Part shown: piece by piece, positions 1-10,064 of the stretch | How the letters are laid out: every line of letters starts with the position of its first letter | How positions within the stretch are numbered: the first letter of the stretch is position 1 | Origin: Roridomyces roridus | Taxonomy: Eukaryota > Basidiomycota > Agaricomycetes > Agaricales > Mycenaceae | Length of the DNA: 64,000 bases | Direction of reading: 5' to 3' | Assembly: GCA_029378245.1 (NCBI GenBank) | Contig: JARKIF010000004.1 | Coordinates: forward strand, 2,232,001-2,296,000 | Translations under genes and position numbers: made by a program | The notes under the pieces: model-generated | Told to the model about the DNA's origin: nothing | What the model saw: the letters and a program-made list of their open reading frames with translations, nothing else | Database searches by the model: none

Positions 1-1636
1 ATCCCTGTTCGTCAAGGTCAGACCGCAGTCCCTTGTCTGAACTTTCCGCGCGTCCGATTCCCGAAATGAATAGAATGTTCTGACAGTTTCCAGGCTTGTG
101 GATGGAGAAGTTCGATGGACATCTGCAACAGAATGGAACCTACTTGCTTGTATCAGAGCAAACACAATATCGACCTCTGGATGGATTTTCATAGACAGTA
201 ATAGAAAAGTACAGGGTCAGCCTACTTGAAGAAAAGGAAAAGGCCAGTGCCAACAGCGAATCCGCTGGTCCCGAATCGAACGAGTGGAAAGTCCAGAATC
301 CTGGGACCTGCGTCCAGGCTGGCAGCGCTTCTTCAAGGCATGTCTAAAACATCGCTGACATGAAAGCGGGATGTTGCAAGATAGCTCCGTAATCCCGCTT
401 TCCGTTGTTACCTGGCAGTGGAGTCACTCGAGTGCATCTGTCGAATTTCCCAGCCGAAGGATTCGAAGCTCCAAGTTCAACATGTCGTCGAATTAAATCG
501 TGTCCGGCATCCTGGAAGGCACGATTCGGCTGTTCATGATAACTGTGAGTGTACCAATCCCTGAGTCGAACAGAGGTGTCCGAGTTGGACGGAAAATGAA
601 TGATATTTATAGGTATCGGTATTATCCAGGTCCCCATCCCCGGCGTTCTCGAGCGGTATTCAGGCTGTAGCCAGAGTCTCAAAGCCTCGGCGGAAGACAA
701 CTTGCAAAGAAACAGAAAGGAAAAAAAGTTAGACCCCGTGGTGAATGCGCTGCCCGAATTAAACGAGCGAGGGAATACATCCTGGGACCTGCACCCAGGC
801 CAGGGCTTCTTCAAGCCTCTCTGGGGAAAAGGAAGCCCTGCGTATCGCCAAATATTATGCACCGCCCTGAGTTGAACAGAAGGCTTTGGCACGGAATCGA
901 TCCCATTTACCAGCATCATCTTCATTCGCAGCCTCGACCTAAATGGAAGCTGTCGTCAGAGCCTCGTCGGAAGACAACTTGATCTTGACTGGATCGGCAG
1001 AGGCGGCAGAGTCTTTGACCTTGTTTGCATGCTTTCCATCTTGTTCCCGACCACCACAAGCTGCGAACGGGGTTCCAACGGACCGAGTTCATTCCAACAC
1101 TGATAATTAAGTTCTTGCCAACTCACGTGCATGCAGACAACGCCAACTGTCGCCGGTGCCGGCGGCCAAGTGCTCCGAGCAAACACGAGCGACCAGTCTA
1201 CGCGTGATGAATGGCTCGGGTGAGTCGCACATCCTGAAGGTTGAGCCGTGTTCTGCGCTGATTGAGGCAAGATCACTGAACTCTGATAGCGACACGAGCC
1301 GCGGGTGATACATTGAGCCTGGGATTGTCGGAGCTTGGTTTCCTCTGTACCTTGCTCCATGGCCACGCCACGCCTGCCACAACGGCCTCGACATCCTTGG
1401 CCTGGTACATGGCCTTAGCCACAGACCGAAGCATTAGCATCCACGAATTCGAGGTCCTGAAGGGCGGGTCAAAGTGAGGCCGAATCACCATCATGCGCCA
1501 AGTCGCATCACGCCTACGGTCACCCGCCCCACCCCCACCGCTTCCCCCCTCACCTGACGAAAACTGCGGGGTGCTCGGGCCGGATTTGTCTTCTTTAAAA
1601 CGTCCAGGCAAAGCTTGGTCGCCGATACCATTTACT
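1..1636. other. Intergenic region with decayed tRNA-like repeats
   Basis: I see no convincing gene here. The interval holds degenerate copies of the tRNA-like repeat family described elsewhere in this window. Two of them (about 262-340 and 754-825, minus orientation) share a body containing CCTGGGACCTGC and GCTTCTTCAAG next to a B-box-like CCCGAATCGAACGAG. Further B-box-like stretches lie near 548-566 and 860. A 22-base stretch recurs as a direct repeat with one mismatch (682-703 and 960-981). Open frames across the region have no recognisable motif and overlap the repeats. Confidence 0.5.
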
Positions 1637-4600
1637 ATGGGCTTTTTACCCTCCCTCGTGCTTGGGCTTACGATTACAGCCAGTCGCGTTTTTGCTGCGA
1701 CGAAGACTGTCAGCGTCAGCGCGTCTGCCAGCCATGCTATTCCTACATCGTTATGTATGTCCACCGCTTTCTCATCTCTTGGCTCATCGCAGTGCTGATG
1801 ATGCGATGTTCCTAGACGGTATGATGTTTGAAGATATCAACGTGAGTTCTTCCCAGTCAAACTTGAAGTTTGTGTGGACTCAAAATGATTCAGCACGTAC
1901 GTTGGTTACTCGACTTGAGAGAGGTTTGGCTGATCCCAGGGCAGAGCGGGGACGGAGGCCTCTACGGAGAACGTGCGTTGGTTCGACGTCTTCCTGCACA
2001 GAACTGAATGTCCTTCCAGTGCTTCAAAACCGCGCCTTCCAACAAGTAGATACAGCCAGTAAATCATCCTCCATTCTCTCAATGAACCTTACTTACAAGC
2101 TGTTCATCACAGACGCCACAACGGCACTCGTCGCTTGGTCCCCCGTCGGGAAGAAGGCTTCCATATCTGTAATCAAGGATCCCTCCCCACTCTCAAGCGC
2201 CCTCCCAAACTCTCTCGTGCTCAGCGTGCCTCCGTTGGAAATTGATGAAGTGGGGTTCGCCAATGAGGGCTATTGGGGTGCGCTAACCACCGCACGCTCA
2301 CTGCTTTGCTGAGCCGAACACGACTAGGCATCAACGTCGAAGCCAACAAATCGTACACCGCGTCTCTATACTACCACATCCCCCCCTCCCCCTTCGCACT
2401 CTTCACGCTTGGCAAGACTCCGACTCTGACGCTCGCGCTACAAGCCGCCGACGGGACGCGCGTTGCTTCATTCTCCACGCCTCTCAAGGCCACGAAAGAC
2501 GGTGAATGGACGAAAGTGAGCGCCGTACTCACCCCGCGGCATACCCCTGCGTCGACGAAGAACCTGTTCGTTGTGACCGTCAAGGACCGGCTGGGATTGG
2601 AGCTGTTGGGATATGAGGTGCACTTTGCCTTGATGTCTCTGTTCCCGCCGACGTTCAAGGGCAGGGAGAATGGGATGCGGGCGGACATCGCTGAGGTGCG
2701 TGGATGTATACCATAACGTCGGCGATGATCTCACCCTTTGATGCAGACACTCGCGGAGCTGAATCCTACTTTCTTCCGATTCCCGGGTGGGAATAACCTC
2801 GAGGTAAGTATAGCCATTTGGACGTTGGATTCCATCCGACGTCGACGTTTCCAGGGGCAAACCGTCGATACGAGGTGGAGGTGGAGGGATACGGTGGGTC
2901 CGTTGACCGAGAGGCCTGGTGCGTGGCGAAATTCCTTCTCGAGTTGAACTTGACCTTGTGATTCCGAATCCTAGGACGGATGGGCGATTGGGGGTATCCC
3001 AACACCGAGTAAGTTTCTTTCTGCTTTATAAATTGGGCTCGACGCACGACTGATGATGTATCCTATCTATCCAGCGGCCTCGGCCTCCTTGAATACCTGT
3101 ACTGGTGCGAAGACATGGAGATGGAGCTGTACATGGCGGTTTGGGATGGTCTGTGCCCTTCATCTTTCCCCTCTCTCTCCCTCTCCCTTTCCCTCATTCC
3201 CGCCTAATTCATTTTGGTGAAGGTTATTCCTTGGGCGGTGAGAGCGTGACGGGGGATGATACTTTGGCGCCGTACATCGCCGAGGCTATCGAGCAGATCC
3301 TCTTCGTCATCGGTGATCCCTCGAAAGACGAACCAGCCGCGCTCCGCGCCTCCCTCGGTCGATTGGAACCCTTCAAATTGCGATACGTGGAAATCGGCAA
3401 CGAGGATTTTGTCGGCAAGGGCCCTGATACAGCTGCCTCGCGCTGGCAAACGTTCGCTGCGAATTTGAGTGCGACGTTCCCTCAATTGAGTGCGTGCTAG
3501 CTGCATATTACATTTTGGGTTCACGTTCTAACGCCCGGTAGGTTTCATGGCTACGGGCCGTGGCGAGGGGCACTATCCGCTATATACGCCGACGCCGCAG
3601 GCTTATGATCTTCATGTTTATGCGACACCTGGTCCGTGTCTTCTTTCCTGGCCGTTCATTCTATCCTCACTCCCGTCTAGAGTGGTTCGCAGAGAATTCT
3701 TTCTATTATGATGCTTTTGAGGTGCGTTGAGCTTGTCGCCTTTCCCTTGGCACTCACTCATGTCCTGGCAGCGAAATGGAACAAAATACTTTGAGGTGAG
3801 TCGTAGTGCCTTTAAATTATTGCCGAACCTTTAGGTTTGGCCTTAATAAGAATTCCTTGTCCCGTGGTTAGTGGCTGTGTCAGCGCTTAATGGGCGCTTT
3901 TCTATAATGCCTAGTAGAACTTTTCCGTGGTTAGTGGCTGTGCACTCGGCGCCCGGCAAGATACGAATCTGCAAAAAAGGTTCGGCCCTCGCCGCTTGCG
4001 GCCTTATCCGTACTCATGATAGAGTTACTAAGTACATACTCACAGGGAGAATACGCCGTCACGAGCACGAATATGTCGGATCTGTATGGGTTACCTGAAA
4101 ATGGGCGGCTCTTGTGGCCGACGGTCGCTGGGTCGGTTGTGCGTATCTTTTCTTCTGGGCTGAACGAGAGAATGCTGACGGCTTGTATCAGGGCGAGGCC
4201 GCGTTTATGACTGGATTCGAGCGTTCGTGATCTCTCACTTTTATTCCTCGTAGACTCAGTTTGCTGGTGCAGGCAATGCAGATATTGTGTTCTCCGCAGC
4301 CTACGCCCCACTCCTTGGGCACGTCAATGGGTCGCAGTGGACGCCAATCTCATTGGTTACGAGTGCGTATTTTCCTCTCTCCCAAGGCGTGGCACTGACA
4401 GCTCTTGAAGCGCTGGCAAGATTTACAAGTCTACGAGTTTTTATGTTCAAAAGGTTGGTTGGTTCGCCAAGACGTGACACATCGCTAATTCTTCTTGCAG
4501 TTCTTCGCCAACAACAAAGGCGACATTTACCTTCCGAGTACACTCCCAGACTCGTCCAATGGGACCCTCTTCTGGAGCGTCACCCAATGGAATAGCACGG

Positions 4601-4896
4601 GGCAGCTCAACATCAAGGTGCGTGCATCCCCCAAAAGTGAGCACTGATGCCAATTCCCTCTGCCGTAGATCGCCAACACGGCTTCCGAGCCAGCAGACAT
4701 GACCTTTGTTCTCCCATTCGAGAACGTCGCAGCCAACGGAACGGCGCAGGTCTTGACTGGTGCTGCCTCCGAGTTCAATACGCCTGAGCAACCTGATTTG
4801 GTTGTCCCCTCGACGGTGGCGGTGAAGACGGGGACGACGTTCAACTATACGGCGCCTGGGTTTAGTGTCACTGTAATCACCGTGGATGTTCAGTAG
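1637..4896 (+). CDS. Secreted GH51 alpha-L-arabinofuranosidase, copy A
   Basis: A glycoside hydrolase family 51 enzyme that removes arabinose side chains from hemicellulose or pectin outside the cell. The start at 1637 gives a signal peptide ([20 protein letters not shown]). About 20 short introns then separate the family landmarks: [34 protein letters not shown] (near 2775); [37 protein letters not shown] with the predicted acid/base Glu (near 3395); and GEYA with the likely nucleophile Glu (near 4046). The C-terminal beta domain ends ITVDVQ and stop. The product is about 650-670 residues, usual for fungal GH51. One intron (about 3794-4045, about 250 nt) is five times the usual length and carries an internal direct repeat. 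Splicing across it keeps KYFE-GEYA in frame, so the gene looks functional. A paralogue lies at 45517-48669. Exact exon ends are inferred. Confidence 0.88.
3862..3942 (+). repeat. Direct repeat in an oversized GH51 intron
   Basis: An 18-base direct repeat (CCGTGGTTAGTGGCTGTG) occurs at 3862-3879 and 3925-3942 inside the roughly 250-nt intron of GH51 copy A. The equivalent intron in copy B (around 47.7 kb) is of ordinary size, so this is an insertion specific to copy A. The second unit is followed by TGCACTCGG, a string also found in the tRNA-like repeats of this window. An origin from such a repeat is therefore possible but unproven. Confidence 0.6.
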
Positions 4897-4988
4897 TACG
4901 AAGCTTGATCAGTTCGGCAGAGCTTCGGCACGTAAATCATGTGATTAGTTGCCGGCTTGGCCACGCACCACCATCGAGTGGCATCAAC

Positions 4989-5658
4989 ATGCCCGACCCG
5001 CAAGAGAAGAAGGTCGAGCTCAACATTCTCATTGGCGGCGACCTCAAACCCGGCAAGCCCTACGGACCCTTCGTCACCATCGTCGCCATCGAGGATGGTC
5101 GGACAGAGTCGTATCCTTGGTCGAATCTCATGTGAGAACGCCGCTCTCGCTGGCTTTGTCTTATTCTTGTAGATGCTCCTCTCTTGCTTTCGGCCTCTGG
5201 GCATTCCCCTATGGTGCCATGCTCGGACCCGTCCCGTTCGTCGCCGAAGGGACACTCGCCGCGCGTCGGGTACGTCATCGACTTACACCCTCTTCGGTCG
5301 TTCCTTCCTAAGAAGCTGCCCATAGGAACTCCGCTGGCCGGTATTCAAAGCCATTTGGCAAATCCGCGCCCTGCGCTCCGGCGCGCTCTTCAGTTCATAC
5401 AGCGCACTCACCCCTCTGGCGTTTGCCGCGGCGGAGCGTGTCGGCATCATCTCAGAAAACTCGGGGGCGCTCCCTAGGTGGGGTATACCAGCGGCGTTCT
5501 GCATCTTGGCGTCTACCTCGAGGTGGGGTCCCCAAGGCAATGCGTTCCCGAGGGCGTTGAGCAGTGTGCTCGTATTTGGGAGTATGATGGGCTTGAGGGC
5601 GGTGGGAAGGCTGAAGGATGAGGCGGAAATAGAGAAACGTAGGGAGGCTGGGACGTGA
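4989..5658 (+). CDS. Small predicted integral membrane protein, unknown function
   Basis: Three exons: 4989 to about 5130 (MPDPQEKKVELNILIGGDLK...), a second reading CSSLAFGLWAFPYGAMLGP...FVAEGTLAARR, and a third from about 5326 reading ELRWPVFKAIWQ... to REAGT and stop. The acidic/basic, soluble-looking N-terminus is followed by two or three hydrophobic stretches (SLAFGLWAFPYGAMLGPVPF, FSSYSALTPLAFAAA, IPAAFCILAS). The tail is charged (RLKDEAEIEKRREAGT). Phases agree at both introns, which supports a real gene of about 190 residues. I do not recognise the family. It starts only 92 bp after GH51 copy A on the same strand, a tight spacing. The antisense open frame at 5283-5801 is its shadow. 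Confidence 0.6.
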
Positions 5659-5881
5659 ACTGGTGAGGCTATCGATTGTGAGACTTCTTTTTCTCGTTTT
5701 TCAGAGCTGACTGCGAGGACAGGTATATTATCCTTTGTTATGTACCTGAAATACCTCCGCTCTGGTATACTATCTGGTGCTCGGAGACGCCAAGTCTCCA
5801 ACCTTTTGCTTTTGACTGCATCGTCGAGTGCTTGTTGCTGCTATTCACCCCTCTTTCCAGAATCCGTACATCACTATATAA

Positions 5882-6671
5882 TCAGTTCTTCGACGTCGTC
5901 CCTTTGAGAGCCTCCGCCCTCAAATTCAGCCAAGTCGGACGCGTACTGATTACGTCCCACCACCTAGATCCAGCGCAATCCTCCCATCCAGGCTTGGAAG
6001 AGGCTACGCACCGTGGAACGTTAGGTCCTCTCTCCGACCAGACATCCACTCCAAGGTCGGCGGTTTTGGCCCATGTACGTCTCCAGTGAGGTATTTTGTC
6101 TTGCTGGGTACGATCTCATATGCATTCAACTTTTTATGCAGCTCGGTGAGGGCCTCGACAACGGCGGATTGCTGCGTTTCCTGGCGGAATAATCTGTCCG
6201 TTGCATCCAATTTAGTGATAGTATGGCGTTTCTGGGCGTTCGGGAGAAAGAAGGTCTCACGGCTTCACATACAACTCTCGCAAGATCCGCCGCACGTATC
6301 GGATGAAGTCGGTGCTTTCCACATAGGCGGTTTGTTCGACTAGCGCGCGCTCTTCGAGTCCGGTGGGGTACAGGCCTTTGGTGCCTTGCTCTGGGTACTT
6401 GTCGCAGAGGTACCCGCAGATGGCACGGCTTTCGTACAGGACGAAGTCGTCGTCGTCCTATCCTTGTCAACAGACCAGAGCCAGCAAGAATACGCAGACA
6501 ACGCACGATGCAAGGAATCTGTCCGAACGGGTGTAACACGCAGTACTTGGGGCGTCTTGTTCTGGTTCGTCGGGAGGTCGAAAGGGATTTGTGTTTCTGC
6601 GATGACGAGCGCGACGATGGCGGTACCTGCCGCTGCTCGCGAATCTTTCGGGCGTAGAGTTTCGGGCCCTG
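5882..6671 (-). pseudogene. Glutathione S-transferase pseudogene
   Basis: A recognisable fungal GST, closest in this window to the plus-strand copy at 19136 (shared TNQNKTP-type linker and HKKLNAYEI helix). It is broken in at least four ways. The start codon region reads CAGGGCCCGAAACTC instead of ATGGTCCTAAAACTC. Indels shift exon 1. The acceptor of the third exon is lost (CTAAATTGG for ACAGATTGG). The exon encoding EFTLADLFHLYAAPRLT is deleted, so KYLTGD runs directly toward the sequence before WWDV. Exon 2 (FVLYESRAICGYLCDKYPEQG) is still well kept, which suggests fairly recent death. Confidence 0.8.
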
Positions 6672-7020
6672 GGTTGAGACAGGGTGAGTGGAACGGTCTC
6701 TTTTAAGTGCCCAGCTGGTCACTCGGCACTCGGTGCGCATCCTTACCGAGCTCAACAGTGACGGTACCTGCCGAATGATTCCAGGAGAGTATCCATGTCG
6801 ATTCGGTCCCCGTCGAACCTGGCTTGGCCTTGCATTCAAGGTCTGCCCAACCCCACGGGCCCGACACCTGTCCTGAGCTGCTGGTCATGTTCAACAGTAA
6901 TCCGGATAAATTACTGTTTCGGTTTGAAAAAGTGGCAAGTTGGGGTTGTTCTGATTCACAAGTTTACATTTGACTTCACATATCGACCTCTTGTAATCTT
7001 CGCAGCCGGGTTCCGTATGC

Positions 7021-7904
7021 TCAATTAATCTCCTTGATCCCCTCGGCGCGCAGCTTGACCCAAGCCGGACGCGTGATAACATCGTTCCACCATCTGAATA
7101 TCCAAATCAGCGACCGACGTCTTGTATACCGGACATAACACCTACCGGGCAACATTAGGTCGGGTCGAAGCCGTCATGATATCCACTCCGCCCTCTGCGA
7201 GGCGAGGCGCGGCCATGAGGTGGAAAAGGTCTGCGAGGGTGAATTCCTGCGGCGATTCACAGATGAGATCGATTGAACGCAGGAGCAGAAGCGGAGAGAA
7301 AGACGTACATCCCCAGCAAGGTACTTGGTCTTGCTCAAGATGACCTCGTAGACATCCAGCTTGGCGGAAAGATCGGTGACGCCGGCGTCCACGACGGATT
7401 GATCTTTCTCAAGACCTCTCGCTCTGTCCACTCCCTCAGCACTTTATCCAATTATCAATGTGCAATGGGAGCTGTGCTCACGGTTTCAAGATTAACTCGC
7501 GGAATATCTGCATCACCGGGGAGAAAAAGTTGGCGGATTCAACCGAGGCGGCTTGCTCGACGAGCGCGCGCTCTTTGGGGCCTCTGGGATAGAGAGGGGG
7601 GCCTTGGTCTGCGTATTTGTCGGCCAGATAGCGGCAGATTGCGCGGCTCTCGTAGAGGATGAAGCCGTCGTCGTCCTGTATGTACTTGAGCACCGAGGAG
7701 CACACATAAGGGCAGGAAAGGGCCACTGACGATGACGGGAATCTGTCCGAACGGATGCATAGCGAGGAATTCGGGTGTTTTGTGCTGGCGCGCAGAGAGA
7801 TCAGTGACGACGAGCTCGAAGGGGATCTGTTTCTCTGCAAGAACGAGGGCGACGAGGCCGCCGCCGCCAGCTGCGCGTGTTCCGGCGTAGAGTTTGAGAA
7901 CCAT
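7021..7904 (-). CDS. Glutathione S-transferase, fungal phi-like (GSTF)
   Basis: A cytosolic GST, expected to conjugate glutathione to electrophiles or act in stress detoxification. Five exons can be read with agreeing phases. Exon 1 starts at 7904: MVLKLYAGTRAAGGGG, the thioredoxin-fold N-domain, ending PFGQIPVI. Exon 2 reads DDDGFILYESRAICRYLADKYAD, where ESRA is the glutathione gamma-glutamyl binding motif, and ends ELILKP. Exon 3 reads KDQSVVDAGVTDLSAKLDVYEVILSKTKYLAGD. Exon 4 is EFTLADLFHLMAAPRLAEGGVDIM. The last exon is WWNDVITRPAWVKLRAEGIKEIN and stop. The length is about 215 residues, usual for the family. It stands head-to-tail with two other minus-strand GSTs. About 200 bp of its upstream sequence is duplicated before the truncated copy at 9601-9693, marking a tandem duplication unit. 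Confidence 0.9.
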
Positions 7905-8520
7905 CGGGTGAACACTGACTAGTTCAAAGGGAGAGAAAGGAGCTTATAAGGACGCTATGGAGTACACATCTCCCCAGGATGACAGAGTGTGTTCGAGCTC
8001 TTACCAAGCAGCGTCGCATTGGTTGGTAATACTGTCCGCGTGAAAATAGCTTTTACTTCACGTCGGAACTGCAGGGTGTTCGCCGCGGGCTCCCTCAGCG
8101 CGTTTACTTAATCAGCGGAACGGGTCACGGCGGAATATTAATGTAATGCAGACATGAATAGTGCATCGAATCCGGACACACCAGTACACCCAAGAAGTTC
8201 CATCTACATGCTCAGTGTCCGGATCCTGATCATTGGACCGCTGAATCCTAATTCGCCACTTACACCGCGTTCCTGAACGACGGTTTGATTTCTTTGGGAA
8301 TTGCCGTATTCCCACTGTCTTTCCCTGTGCCAGTTGCTCCAATCCGAGATCAAGCTGTTAGAGAGCCGATGATCTTTGCTCATGGCGGCTGTTTCCCACG
8401 GTTGTTCAACGTTGAACATTGATGCACGATAACAAGGAGATGTCTCAGTCGTCCACACGAAACCTGGCTTCTCGAACTTTCTCCCAGCTCCGGACTCCAC
8501 TATCGTTCAACCAAGTAGTC
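7905..8520. other. GST upstream region and intergenic repeats
   Basis: No gene seen. The part next to 7905 is the 5' region of the GST at 7021-7904 and has a homologue at about 9694-9930. Around 8225-8290 is a stretch (TTGGACCGCTGAATC, then TTCCTGAACGACGGTTTGATT) that recurs, diverged, at about 10660-10745 and, inverted, at about 10258-10300. It marks a small dispersed repeat in this block. Confidence 0.5.
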
Positions 8521-9388
8521 TCAAATGATTCCTTTGATCCCCTCGGCGCGCAACTTGACCCAAGCCGGGCGCGTGCTGATGTCGTTCCACCAGCTGGACA
8601 CGCAGGTAGGAAAGCTGATCAACAAATGAGTCGAAAACACCGCACTTACCGGTGAACATTAGGTCCCGGATAAGTCGACATGATATCGACGCCCCCATCT
8701 GCGAGGCGGTGCGCGGCCATGAGATGGATCAGGTCTGCGAGGGTGAATTCCTGCGGGGGTTCCAATTCAGGTGACCTCAAACTAGAGTCGAGACGTACAT
8801 CTCCAGCGAGGTACTTGGTCTTTCCCAGAATGACCTCGTATACATCCAATTTTGCGGTCAGATCGACGATGCCGGCGTCGATGATGGATTGATCTTTGTC
8901 GAGGCCTCTCATCCTGCCTCACGTGAGTGGACGACTCAGGATGTCAAGTGACATTGCAGGCTCACGGTTTTCCAATCACCTCGCGCGCGATCTGGATCAC
9001 CGGCGGCCAAAAGTTCGCGGATTCAACCGAGATTGCTTGCTCAACCAGGGCACGCTCTTTGAGTCCTTTGGGATAGAGCGGGGTGCCTTGATCACTGTAT
9101 TTTTCTGCGAGGTACCGGCAGATAGCGCGGCCTTCGTAGAGGACGAAGCCGTCATCGTCCTGTGACAAATGCATTTTGAAGTTACTTTTGAGATGTAGAG
9201 GAGAGGAGACTGACGATGACGGGAATCTGCCCGAACGGATGCATAGCGAGGAACTCGGGCGTCTTGTGCTCACCCGTAGCGAGATCGGTAAGGACCAGCT
9301 CGAAAGGGATCTGTTTCTCTGCGAGCACTAGAGCTACAATGCCGCTCCCTCCGCTAGCGATTGTGCCCGCGTAAAGTTTGAGTACCAT
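8521..9388 (-). CDS. Glutathione S-transferase, fungal phi-like (GSTF), second tandem copy
   Basis: It has the same five-exon plan as the neighbour at 7021-7904. The start at 9388 gives MVLKLYAGTIASGGSGIVALVL and the N-domain ends PFGQIPVI. Exon 2 reads DDDGFVLYEGRAICRYLAEKYSDQGTPLYP, with EGRA in place of the more usual ESRA at the glutathione-binding turn. Exon 3 starts MRGLDKDQSIIDAGIVDLTAKLDVYEVILGKTKYLAGD. Exon 4 is EFTLADLIHLMAAHRLADGGVDIMSTYPGPNVH. The last exon is WWNDISTRPAWVKLRAEGIKGII and stop. All junctions keep frame, so it should be functional. The Ser-to-Gly change in the ESRA motif is the one substitution that could matter for glutathione binding. Confidence 0.9.
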
Positions 9389-9518
9389 CGGTGAAGAGGG
9401 AGGATACGTGGATGGGCGTGGGGACGGCGACCGGTTTTACTACGCTGAGGGCTACCGAGGTTCCCGCGGAAGAGACCGTGTGGCAGAAGTTTCACCAAGC
9501 AGGCGCGATATTAGCGAG

Positions 9519-9562
9519 TGGCTAGTGGGCCTAGTAATACCACTAGTAGGCCACTAGGCCTT
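9519..9562. repeat. Imperfect hairpin upstream of GST copy
   Basis: A stretch built from alternating GGCCTAGTG/CACTAGTAGGCC units can fold back on itself. It lies between the promoter of the GST at 8521-9388 and the truncated GST at 9601. It may be a junction scar of the tandem duplication. Function unknown. Confidence 0.35.
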
Positions 9563-9600
9563 AAATAAGGGACGTCCCAGTAGAGGTCAGAGTATTGGCC

Positions 9601-9693
9601 TCAGAAGGGGATTTCTTTCTCTGGGTCGAGAAAGAGGGCAACGAAGCCGTTGCCTCCTGCCGCCCGCGTTCCGGCGTACAGTTTGAGAACCAT
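9601..9693 (-). pseudogene. Truncated GST: first-exon fragment with duplicated promoter
   Basis: A 30-codon open frame starting at 9693 (MVLKLYAGTRAAGGNGFVAL...) matches exon 1 of the GST at 7021-7904. It stops at a TGA directly after PEKEIPF, where the full genes read EKQIPFELV. No later GST exon follows in this orientation. Its upstream flank (9694 to about 9930) aligns with the 5' region of the 7021-7904 gene, including GGAACTGC.GGGTGTTCGCC and CGTTTAATCAGCG. So an intact-looking promoter drives a dead first exon. If transcribed it would give only half of a thioredoxin fold. Confidence 0.8.
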
Positions 9694-10028
9694 TGCAAGG
9701 GTGACCACCGACTAGTTGCAGGGGGAGGAGGTGGGGGCCGGCAATGAGGCCGGGAAGGCTTATACGACCTAGGCAGTTCCCGAGACTGACAGGGTGTGGT
9801 CGAGGCTTTACCATGGTCCAATTGGTTGGATAATGCATGAAAAAATAGATTTAACTTGATGCCGGAACTGCCGGGTGTTCGCCACGGGTTCCTTACACTG
9901 CGTTTAATCAGCGCGGCGGAATGGAAATCAGAAATCATATTCCAGCAAGTTCCAGGCACATACTCCGCCTCCGTCCGTTCGACCACTGGACCGCTGAATC
10001 GATATCCTCACTAATGCATGTTGACGTC

Positions 10029-10064
10029 AAGTTGCGCGCCGAGAGGATCAAAAGGAGTAATTGA
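10029..10064 (+). pseudogene. Stray GST last-exon fragment, opposite orientation
   Basis: Twelve codons, KLRAERIKRSN and stop, match the C-terminal end of the tandem GSTs (KLRAEGIKEIN, KLRAEGIKGII). They lie on the plus strand while the neighbouring GSTs are on the minus strand. No other GST exon precedes it. It is a leftover of an inversion or of an older array member. The match is short, so confidence is moderate. Confidence 0.55.

Noticed and set aside
344..925. 193-codon minus-strand open frame
   Set aside because: It runs across decayed tRNA-like repeats and has no protein-like character.
1273..1764. 163-codon minus-strand open frame with Gly/Ser-rich stretch
   Set aside because: It is antisense to the signal peptide and 5' exon of GH51 copy A and has no motif.
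6126..6839. 237-codon minus-strand open frame rich in Arg/Ser
   Set aside because: It is the wrong frame of the GST pseudogene exons.
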